Assembly (NCBI GenBank): GCA_028583405.1
Contig: CM053243.1
Location: 25,512,524-25,576,523, forward strand
Source: Pogonophryne albipinna
Lineage: Eukaryota; Chordata; Actinopteri; Perciformes; Artedidraconidae
DNA: 64,000 nucleotides
Direction: 5' to 3'
Below the pieces are notes generated by a model. The model saw nothing but the letters and a program-made list of their open reading frames with translations, did not search any database and was not told where the DNA came from. Within the stretch, counting starts at the first letter, position 1. Every line of letters begins with the position of its first letter. Made by a program: the position numbers and the translations under genes. Positions 13,801 to 22,500 of this stretch are shown piece by piece.

Positions 13801-14583
13801 TGCTGCAGTTTCAGCAGTAGCTGCTGAGTGAAGAGAGGGAGCCTGGGCAGTGTATAAGCTTTGCTGTATTGGTTGAGGCCTGGGAATGATTTGGGAAGCC
13901 TTAGGTAGTCCTCTGGAAAGGCTAAGTTGGGGAAGCAGGGGAGCTAAAGCTAAATGAGAGCAAGAGTCAGCATATGTCAAGTTTGGGGGGGCAGGAGTGA
14001 ATATCCTGGATGGAGGCAGATCATAAAAAGAAGACGTTGCTCCATTTCCATGAAGAGATGAGGTTGTAGGACCACAGGCTCCTCCATCCTCTTCAGAAAG
14101 ATTGTGTTGTATGAAACTAGTGACAAGTTGTGCTGACTCAAGCTCTTGTTCTTTAGTACGAATACGTCTGTTCATTTCAACCTGTCTGACAATTTTCTCT
14201 CTCTCTTTGTGTGCATTTTCTTGACATTGCTGAGCAGCTCTGGCCCTTTCATCAATTAACTTGCATTTTTCATCCAGCTGCTTATCCTCCAATTGCTGTC
14301 TTTTAAGCTCCTCCAGCTCGTCTTTTCTTCCCTTCTCCTGGAGAATACTGGCTTGGAGATCACTCAGATTAGGAGCGTGGCAGCTGCCTCTTGAATGTCG
14401 ACTTGTATCAGAGCAGCCTGTAGGGACACTTGATGTCGACTCGCTGAAGTGTGTCCTCTTACTCCTTAAACTATGAGATACTTGGGATGCTGCCTTGCGC
14501 CGTGGAAAACCATAGTAATCAGGGGGGCGTCCATCTCTTTTGGGTCTAGCCCCTAGGTCACGATGGCTAATTGGCTTTGTCGG
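10875..14583 (-). mobile_element. BEL/Pao LTR retrotransposon, gag-pol fragment (about 1240 codons open)
   Basis: A single open frame runs on the minus strand from the border at about 14583 to 10852; the apparent ATG at 14596-14598 lies inside the neighbouring LTR, so the true start is missing. Domain order: charged, coiled-coil-like N-terminus (residues about 85-155); low-complexity linker; DUF1759-type gag region (about 365-480); three cysteine/histidine zinc-knuckle-like clusters (about 600-660, including CPYCNVRDHFLGSC and CIKCGRIHKMDKC); retropepsin-like site VLDDGAN (about 720); reverse transcriptase (about 1015-1150) with GDIKAMFHQV, FGTTCSPCCA and YVDN. Homology stops at QYDPS, so RNase H, the integrase and the 3' LTR are absent. 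The order gag, protease, RT on one frame is typical of BEL/Pao. The YVDN replaces the more usual YVDD. Confidence 0.9.
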
Positions 14584-14952
14584 TGTCACGATTCTCATGT
14601 TATGTCACGCTTGTAGTTTTGTATGTTTGTGTGTTTGCTGTCATGTTTTCCTCCTGGGTTATTGTCTGGTCCTTTTCCCTGTGTTTTTCCTCCCTGTCGT
14701 TAGTTGTCTGATTGTGTTCACCTGTTGTCCTTGTGTTTCTTCTCCCCTGCCCGGCTGTTTCTCGTCTCGTGATTACCCCTCCCTGTATTTAGTCTTGTCT
14801 CTTCCTGTGTTCAGTGTTGGTTCGTCTTTTGTTGGTGACTGAGTTCACCGGTGAGTGTTCTGTTTTGTCTGTATTAATTTCATTATCCTTGAAATAAAGG
14901 TTTATCAGAGTTATCTGCATTTGGGTCCTGCTTCCTTCACTCAACCGTGACA
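14584..14952 (+). repeat. 5' LTR of non-autonomous LTR element, copy A
   Basis: It starts TGTCACGATTCTCATG and ends CAACCGTGACA, so it has TG...CA ends with TGTCACG/CGTGACA inverted termini. It contains an AATAAA signal at 14893-14898. The same LTR occurs at 29350-30949. Directly after it comes GTACGAACCAACCAGAAATG, resembling the spacer and gag start of fish sushi-type Ty3/gypsy elements. It sits inside the BEL element, cutting off the BEL frame's start. Confidence 0.78.
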
Positions 14953-15339
14953 GTACGAACCAACCAGAAATGGACCCAGCAGATGATCCATTTGAGGTGG
15001 AACTACAACTTTTTTCCTTTTATTTGGCTGGCTGCCATGATTGGTGGAAGGGAGCGTTCAGTGTTCTGCAGAAGGAGGCCGCTCTGGTAGAGGCGCACCG
15101 GTTGGCTATGGAGAAACCAGACTTGGTGAAATTCTTACCTGGCTGGATTTTGAACTTCCTCTGGGTGTGTGATTTCCAGCCTGCTGACTACAAACGTCTC
15201 GGTGTGTTCCGTCTGGAGTCAACCAGTGCTTCTGCCCCAGTTCCTGCTCCTGTCCAGGAGTCGTTTTCTGGAACTCGTCAGGCTTTTGAAGGTCCACGGA
15301 GCCTTCAGGCGGCTTCTAAGAGAAGGATTCGCAAGTCCA

Positions 15340-15600
15340 GGCTAGCGGCTCCGGCCCCAGCAGCCATGGTTCCGGCTTCAGTACCGGCCCCAGTAGCCAT
15401 GGTCCTAACTCCAGTTTCGGCTCCAGAACCGGTCCATGCAGCCATGGCCCCTGCTACAGAACCGGCCCACACAGCCATGGTCCCAGGCCCAGTCCTGGCC
15501 CCAGCAGCCATGGCTCCGGCCCCAGCAGCCATGGTTCCGGCTTCAGTACCGGCCCCAGTAGCCATGGTCCCAATTCCAGTTTCGGCTCCAGGACTGGCTC
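15340..15600 (+). repeat. Minisatellite, about 30-33 bp units (PAPAAMVP)
   Basis: Imperfect tandem units of GCCCCAGCAGCCATGGT type inside copy A, encoding alternating Pro/Ala/Val/Met. Confidence 0.7.
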
Positions 15601-16194
15601 TCCGGCCAACGCCAGCTACCCGTGTCCTGTCGGCGTACCGGCCGACTCCAGCACCTCGTCTCCTGTTGGCTCTCCAGCCGACGCCAGCCCCCGAGTCCTG
15701 TCGGCGTACCGGCCAATGCCAGCTCCCCGAGGCCTGTCGGCGTACCGGCCGACCCCAGCTCCTCGTCTCCTGTTGGCTCTCCAACCAACGCCAGCTACCC
15801 GTGTCCTGTCGGCGTACCGGCCGACTCCAGCACCTCGTCTCCTGCTGGCTCCCCAGCCGACGCCAGCTCCCCGAGTCTTGTCGGCGTACCGGCCGACTCC
15901 AGCACCTCGTCTCCTGCTGGCACTCCAGCCGACGCCAGTTCCCCGAGTCCTGTCGGCGTACCGGCCGACTCCAGCACCTCGTCTCCTGCTGGCTCCCCAG
16001 CCGACGCCAGTTCCCCGAGTCCTGTCGGCGTACCGGCCGACTCCAGCACCTCGTCTCCTGCTGGCTCCCCAGCCGACGCCAGCTCCCCGAGTCTTGTCGG
16101 CGTACCGACCGACTCCAGCACCTCGTCTCCTGCTTGCTCTCCAGCCGACGGCAGCTCCTTGTGTCCTGTCGGCGTACCGACCGACACAAGTTCC
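15600..16194 (+). repeat. 72-bp tandem repeats
   Basis: TGTCGGCGTACC recurs at 15879, 15951, 16023 and 16095, exactly 72 bp apart, with less regular copies before that. The period is a multiple of three. Confidence 0.85.
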
Positions 16195-17040
16195 CTCTCA
16201 AGTCCCCTCTCGAGTCTCCTCTCGAGTCTCCTCTCGAGTTCCCTCTCGAGTCACCTCCCGAGTTCCCTCTCAAGTCACCTCCCGAGTTCCCTCTCAAGTC
16301 CCCTCTCGAGTCCCCTCTCGAGTCCCCTCTCCAGTCCCCTCTCGAGTCCCCTCTCGAGTCCCCTCTCCAGTCTCCTCTCCAGTCTCCTCTCCAGTCCCCT
16401 CTCGAGTCCCCTCTCAAGTTCCCTCTCAAGTCTCCTCTCCAGTTCCCTCTCAAGTCCCCTTTCGAGTTCCCTCTCAAGTCTCCTTACGAGTCACCTCTCA
16501 AGTCACCTCCCGAGTTCCCTCTCGAGTCACCTCCCGAGTTCCCTCTCGAGTCACCTCCCGAGTTCCCTCTCGAGTCACCTCCCGAGTCCCCTCTCGAGTC
16601 CCCTCTCGAGTCACCTCTCGAGTCACCTCTTGAGTTCCCATTCAAGACACTTCTCAAGTCACCTCTCGAGTTCTCTCTCAAGTCCCCTCTCGAGTCTCCT
16701 CTCGAGTCCCCTCTACAGTTCCCTCACGAGTTCCCTCTCAAGTCTCCTCTCCAGTTCCCTCTCAAGTCCCCTTTCGAGTTCCCTCTCAAGTCTCCTCTCG
16801 AGTCATCTCTCAAGTCCCCTTTCGAGTTCCCTCTCAAGTCTCCTCTCGAGTCATCTCTCAAGTCTCCTCTCGAGTCCCCTTTCAAGACAATTCTCAAGTC
16901 ACCTCTCAAGTCACCTCCCGAGTTCCATCTCGAGTCACCTCCCGAGTTCCCTCTCGAGTCACCTCTCGAGTCACCTCTCGAGTCTCCGTTCAAGTTCCCG
17001 CTCAAGATCCCTCTCGAGTCTCCACTCAAGTCCCTACTCG
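16195..17040 (+). repeat. 12-bp minisatellite (CCCTCTCGAGTC type), first block
   Basis: About 70 tandem units of 12 bp encoding P-L-E/K/Q-S or F-P-L-E/K, rich in CTCGAG (XhoI-type) hexamers. Units vary by single bases. Confidence 0.9.
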
Positions 17041-17218
17041 TGTGCCGTGGGAGGTGCTGCTGGGGGTCCTGCCAACCTTGTGTCTTGTGCCGTTGGAGCC
17101 GACGCCAGCTCCCCGAGTCTTGTCGGCGTACCGACCGACTCCAGCACCTCGTCTCCTGCTTGCTCTCCAGCCGACGGCAGCTCCTTGTGTCCTGTCGGCG
17201 TACCGACCGACACAAGTT

Positions 17219-17994
17219 CCCTCTCAAGTCCCCTCTAGAGTCTCCTCTCGAGTCTCCTCTCGAGTTCCCTCTCGAGTCACCTCCCGAGTTCCCTCTCAAG
17301 TCACCTCCCGAGTTCCCTCTCCAGTCCCCTCTCGAGTCCCCTCTCCAGTCCCCTCTCAAGTCCCCTCTCGAGTCCCCTCTCCAGTCTCCTCTCCAGTCCC
17401 CTCTCCAGTCCCCTCTCGAGTTCCCTCTCAAGTCTCCTCTCCAGTTCCCTCTCAAGTCCCCTCTCAAGTCTCCTCACGAGTCACCTCTCAAGTCACCTCC
17501 CGAGTTCCCTCTCGAGTCACCTCCCGAGTTCCCTCTCGAGTCACCTCCCGAGTCCCCTCTCGAGTCCCCTCTCGAGTCACCTCTCGAGTCACGTCTCGAG
17601 TTCCCATTCAAGACACTTCTCAAGTCACCTCTCGAGTTCTCTCTCAAGTCCCCTCTCGAGTCTCCTCTCGAGTCCCCTCTACAGTTCCCTCACGAGTTCC
17701 CTCTCAAGTCTCCTCTCCAGTTCCCTCTCAAGTCCCCTTTCGAGTTCCCTCTCAAGTCTCCTCTCGAGTCATCTCTCAAGTCCCCTTTCGAGTTCCCTCT
17801 CAAGTCTCCTCTCGAGTCCCCTTTCAAGACAATTCTCAAGTCACCTCTCAAGTCACCTCCCGAGTTCCATCTCGAGTCACCTCCCGAGTTCCCTCTCGAG
17901 TCACCTCTCGAGTCACCTCTCGAGTCACCTCTCGAGTCTCCGTTCAAGTTCCCGCTCAAGATCCCTCTCGAGTCTCCACTCAAGTCCCTACTCG
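17219..17994 (+). repeat. 12-bp minisatellite, second (duplicated) block
   Basis: A second array of the same 12-bp unit. It lies between the same flanking sequences as the first block, showing that the whole segment was tandemly duplicated. Confidence 0.9.
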
Positions 17995-18054
17995 TGTGCC
18001 GTGGGAGGTGCTGCTGGGGGTCCTGCCAACCTTGTGTCTTGTGCCGTTGGAGGT

Positions 18055-18420
18055 TCCGCTGGGGGTCCTGCCAACTCTATGTCCTGTGCCGTTGGAGGCC
18101 CCGCCGACTACTCTCCTGCCGGGGGTCCTGCCAACCCTGTGTCCTGTCCCGTTGGAGGCCCCGCCGACTACTCTTCCGCCGGGGGTCCTGCCAGCCGTAT
18201 TTCCTGTGCCGTTGGAGGTCCCGCCGACTACTCTTCTGCCGGGGGTCCTGCCAACCCTATGTCCTGTGCCGTTGGAGGTCCCGATGACTGCTCTCCTGCC
18301 GGGGGTCCTGCCAGCCCTATGTCCTGTTCCGTTGGAGGACCCGCTGAGAGTCCTGCCAATCCCATGTCTTGTTCCGTTGGAGGTCCTGCCGTTACCTGTC
18401 TCGCCGAGGGTCCTGCGAAC
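18055..18420 (+). repeat. 60-bp tandem repeats (GGGGGTCCTGCCA units)
   Basis: GGGGGTCCTGCCA recurs at 18061, 18121, 18181, 18241 and 18301, exactly 60 bp apart. The same array occurs in copy B at about 32200-32570. Confidence 0.9.
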
Positions 18421-18539
18421 TCCTGGTCCTCTTCCGTGGGGGATCCTGCCAAAGCCTGTCCCACCGACACCGGGTCCTGCCCGGCCTCCGGAGCTGTCCC
18501 GTCAGCGCCTTCCTGCCCGGCCTCCGGAGCTGTCCGGTC

Positions 18540-18830
18540 TTCGCCCTCGAGCCCGGCCCCCTGAGAGCCGCGGTCTTCGCCCTCGAGCCCGGCCCCCTGA
18601 GAGCCGCGGTCTTCGGCCTCGAGCCCGGCCCCCTGAGAGCCGCGGTCTTCGGCCTCGAGCCCGGCCCCCTGAGAGCCGCGGTCTTCGGCCTCGAGCCCGG
18701 CCCCCTGAGAGCCGCGGTCTTCGGCCTCGAGCCCGGCCCCTGAGAGCCGCGGTCTTCGGCCTCGAGCCCGGCCCCCTGAGAGCCGCGGTCTTCGCCCTCG
18801 AGCCCGGCCCCCTGAGTGCTGCGGTCTTCA
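18540..18830 (+). repeat. 36-bp tandem repeats (CGAGCCCGGCCCCCTGAGAG)
   Basis: About eight nearly identical 36-bp units, one of them one base short. They are contiguous with no spacers and very GC-rich. Confidence 0.88.
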
Positions 18831-18904
18831 CCCTCATGCTCGGCTCCCTGACTCTTCCTGCCGCTGCCTTCGCCCTCATGCTCGGCCCCCTGAGTTTGCC
18901 CGCT

Positions 18905-19010
18905 GTGGTCTTCGCCCCTCCATGGACTCTACCTTGCCCCCGGGCCGTCCGCCCGAGACCCCCACCTTGGACTTTGCCTTGCCCCCGGGCCGTCCGCCCG
19001 AGATCCCTTC
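18905..19010 (+). repeat. Short tandem duplication (about 45-bp unit)
   Basis: TTGCCCCCGGGCCGTCCGCC occurs twice, 45 bp apart or nearly so, near the 3' border of copy A. The related part of copy B (32575-32700) carries three such units. Confidence 0.65.
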
Positions 19011-19088
19011 CGGGCCCTCCGCTGTGCTCCTGAGCTGTCAGCCCAAAACCTGTCCTCCAGACCCCCTCCACCCACCCTGGTGGCCCTA

Positions 19089-19415
19089 GTGTTGTGCATT
19101 TTCACATTAAAATACTTCAATCAAATTAGAACTAAATTATATGCATTACTACATTGAACAACTAATGTGTTCAATACCATTGAGGTTACTCAAGTGCAAA
19201 CATCAAAATTACAAAGAGGATTCTACTTACATTGGTAAATCAAAAGACACATGGCGAACAACTACCAAACACTCAATCCTGGTGTGGGTGTTTGAGGACA
19301 AAGAGGAGGAAGTCCTCATCCAGGCCTCTATTTATAGCCTGTGAGGAAGTTCTACCTGCTTCCCTACACAGTGCCTCTTGTGGACAGGAGGGTTACACAC
19401 AGGCAATTTCTAACA
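19089..19415 (-). mobile_element. Probable 5' LTR and leader of the BEL/Pao element
   Basis: The segment lies between the inserted LTR element and the resumed LINE, on the side where the 5' LTR of the minus-strand BEL must be. Read on the minus strand it begins TGTTAGAAATTGCCTGTG, has a TATA box (CTATAAATAG) about 80 nt in, and ends near GAAAATGCACAAC, which could be the lost start codon of the BEL frame. No second LTR survives for comparison, so LTR length and the primer binding site cannot be set. Assignment rests on position and promoter-like content. Confidence 0.55.
19327..19337 (-). promoter_or_regulatory. TATA box in the putative BEL LTR
   Basis: CTATAAATAGA on the minus strand, about 80 nt inside the presumed LTR start at 19415, as expected for an LTR promoter. 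Confidence 0.45.
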
Positions 19416-19443
19416 GCATGTCATCAACGGAGCATTCACTGCT

Positions 19444-19598
19444 TTTAGTGTTTGTGAGGACACGAGCAGCAGCGTTCTGAATCAGCTGCAGCTTTCTAAG
19501 GGATTTTTTAGTGAGACCTGTGAAGACACCATTGCAGTAGTCGAGTCTGCTGAAGATAAAAACATGGACAAGTTTTCCAAATCCTGCTGTGACATTAG
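19444..19598 (-). mobile_element. L2-like LINE, proximal half of the same split copy
   Basis: On the minus strand this reads KLVHVFIFSRLDYCNGVFTG, then KSLRKLQLIQNAAARVLTNT, the segment that in L2-type LINEs lies immediately upstream of the DHI-PVLKSLHWLPV block. That block is found at 10818 going left. The two halves have the same orientation and abut in protein sequence with almost nothing missing (about ...TKSS / DHIS...), so they are one LINE copy split by a later insertion of about 8.6 kb. Confidence 0.83.
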
Positions 19599-22500
19599 TC
19601 AATTTAAATAATAACAAAATCCAGAACATGCTGACTCAAACCAAAAACGATTTCATATTTTTTTGGAAGCCATCTTACTATTAATCATATTGATGGGACA
19701 GTTTTGTACTGAATCGGCTTTTACCAAAAAGAGGCAAACAAATAACCTCCATGGCCTTCCCCCACTGTGATGCATCTGAGGTACTTTTAAATTGTAAATC
19801 TTACCAGGGCATCTGCTGCAACTGTTGAACTCTAACATCGCTTGCTGTCTAATAAACTGTAGGCTCTGCTGTCTATTTGAATGAACCACTTTCAGAGATG
19901 TGCCATCCTTTATGCCTATATATTAGACATGACTGCTGCTGCCTGCGTGTGAACCTCAAAGTAGTACATGCTTCTCTACCATCAAGGGATACGAGGCCAA
20001 GGGGAACTGAAGCCGAATACAATGCAACTGTCGAGAATAAAGCAAAGCACATGAAGTTATTTTCTCTTTAATCTCTGCATGATCATACCTCCAGGTCCAT
20101 CCTCTCTCCGATAGTGACCTATATATACTCCTGACGTTGGTATTTAGAGCAGATCAGACTATCTGCGGTTAAACATATGTGTCTTACTTAATAATCTTAA
20201 AGTAACATTCATAATGGGTTTGGGAAATGTCTTTGTCTGAAGGCAGCCCTGTCTATGTGGCTGATGCATGTTTCAGTGGGCCATTTCCCCTTACCAAATT
20301 TCACCTAATTACAATGCTACGCTTCAATCATATTTCGCAGTCCATGAAGATTGTGATCCAGAGGAGCCAAACACATCTGCGCATCAAAGAAAGTGAACAA
20401 AACTACTTCTGTGTGATTGCATTTGTAAGCCGCACACCATTTATTATGCTTCAATCCTTTTTGATTAGGAAACATTTATACTAAAGCCAGAACATTTCAC
20501 AGTAAAATCCCAGAAGATTAGCATTTGTCCTTAATTACCTTGCTTCTGTAATTGCATACATTAAAATCTGTGATCAGCTTGTTCTGAAAGGGAGAGATCT
20601 GCAGCAGTGCCTTCTGACATCTGTGATCAAGGCAGCTACAAGCAGAGAGTGGTACATTAACAAGCTGGTCTGGGTTAAAGACATCACTGGAATCCTTTAC
20701 ACATGTTTTTTTCACAGTGATTGCATAACTATTTCCTCATAAGTCATAGATAAACTTGTGAGTAAATAATTCATTATGAATGTGTGTGTGCTGGTCTGTC
20801 TTTGCGATCCATGAATTTGTGATCAGGTTAGGAGTGTTATGAATCATGAATGTGGAAACATGTGCCAGATCTAATGTTTAAGATACAGCTGTGTTGTTTT
20901 ACATCTAAATGGAAGCAGTCTTTTCTCTTTATGGAGAACCTGATGTGACACTTGTATCCTCTTTAATATATTAGCACTTCTGTCAGTGCTGTCACCCCGG
21001 GCTTGCATACAGTGTGTGCCTCTCTGCTGCTCACACAGTTAAAACCAACTTTCTGCTCTCCCTTTCATCCTTCGCCTGTTTGTCAAAGGCTTACAGACGA
21101 GGCATGTTACAAAATGGGTGGTACCAAGCCTTTTTAGAAATGTGCAAAGATTAGAAAAAACATTTTGACGGATGGAACGTAGATGAGGACTGTTTTTTGA
21201 GTTCCCACTTGAACCTTTTCACCTGCAGCCATTGGTTTTGTTAGGAACAAATCCTTTTCCTCCCAGCTCCTCTACAGCTCTGATTTTTCACGATCCTTTA
21301 CTTACGCTTTTGTCTTTTTCACCTGCAGTAACTGCAATATTGTATTATTAAGGTGGGCGTTTAAACGGATCTATTGGAGTTGTTATTTTTCTCAGTAATT
21401 AAAATTCCAAATATAATGTTTTAATATAACTTCAATGTTTATAGTTATCTATTTTTGAAGGAGCTTCATTGTATGTAAATTCCTCACATATGGATATGTC
21501 TATAGTTCAGTAACAGTATTTAGTGGCTTTAGAACACATTTTCTCTATTTAAAATCACAATGTGTCATACTGCTTTGACAGAGATTGTAATTGTGTTTAG
21601 CTGGCTGTTAAATATTGACTTATTTCATTTAAATTATCTTTATTCATGAAGGCAAATCATACATTTGTAAAATGCATTTACAATTGGTTTGTTTACTTCA
21701 TCTTTGTTAGTGTATTTGAAAGCAACTCCACTTCCTACACATACAGACATCCCTGGCTTGATGTTTTGTCCACTCCTACGTCTCCATTTCCGTTGGCATG
21801 GATTGAGTCTTATAAGTTTAACAGCTTGAGAGAGTCTGAGCAGAACTGCGTGATCTCACAGGCGTACAGTGTATTGACAGCTCGGTTTCAAATTCCATCT
21901 TGGGTGCAAAGCAGCCAACTAGAACGGGACAGATATGGTCTAGTGAGCCAAAATCCCATCTAGATTTGGGGACGATTGTTCCCCAAGTTCACCAAGGTAG
22001 GTGTTTGTGTTTGTATTGGTTTGGAACACAGGGCTCACAATGTGGAAAGACACTGGACAAATCTACAGGAAAGTTTATTTGTTGAATACTTTTGTCGTGT
22101 ATTATTTAGGCCTTACTGCTATTTATATTCTGCTCTTCGTTTATGTATCTGCATTGTGGAAAGCAGCCAGGAAAAAAACATTTGAGCAAAGAGGAGAAGG
22201 AATAATGTGACAACATCATAAACATGCAGCTCACAATCCAGCAATGCCTTCTGCACAAAACATCCTATTTTATCTTCGTTAATGTAACAGCAGCATCACC
22301 TTTTTCAAACTGTTGAAGCTGGATATGTCAAAGTATTTGTTCATACAAAAACGAGACTGGAAGTGGAACAGAGGGGTGTACAAGCTATGAAAGCTAAAAG
22401 CACCAGGATTTCCTTTCAGCTGTCATTTGCACCTAAGGACAGTTCTGCCTTTTTATTGATTTCTGTTATATTTCTTTTTCTGCAACCTTTAGTGGCCAAC

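Larger units (their letters stand above)
14953..19088 (+). mobile_element. Non-autonomous LTR element copy A, internal region of coding-frame minisatellites
   Basis: An open frame from ATG 14970 to 18287 (1105 codons) begins MDPADDPFEVELQLFSFYLA, includes LVKFLPGWI, and then becomes almost wholly repetitive: PAPAAMVP units, 72-bp units, 12-bp units (PLES/PLKS) and 60-bp units. There is no protease, RT or integrase, so mobilisation would depend on another element. The start motif MDP and the LTR suggest descent from a Ty3/gypsy sushi-like gag, but this is inference. The internal region ends at CACCCTGGTGGCCCT with no 3' LTR; BEL-type sequence resumes at once. Because every period is a multiple of three, other frames and the minus strand are also open for hundreds of codons; those are shadows. 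Confidence 0.72.

Noticed and set aside
14540..14842. 100-codon Cys/Val/Phe-rich frame in LTR A (and 67 codons at 30636-30839 in LTR B)
   Set aside because: It lies inside the LTR. Its presence in both LTRs follows from sequence identity, and no start context or domain supports it.
15622..17238. Long overlapping frames of 538, 663, 305, 390 and 247 codons on both strands across 15300-19070
   Set aside because: They are shadows of arrays with periods divisible by three; each frame repeats the same few residues. Only the frame from 14970 has a unique N-terminus shared with copy B.
18540..18830. CRISPR-like array of 36-bp repeats
   Set aside because: The repeats are contiguous with no spacers, lie in a fish retroelement, and have no cas genes nearby.
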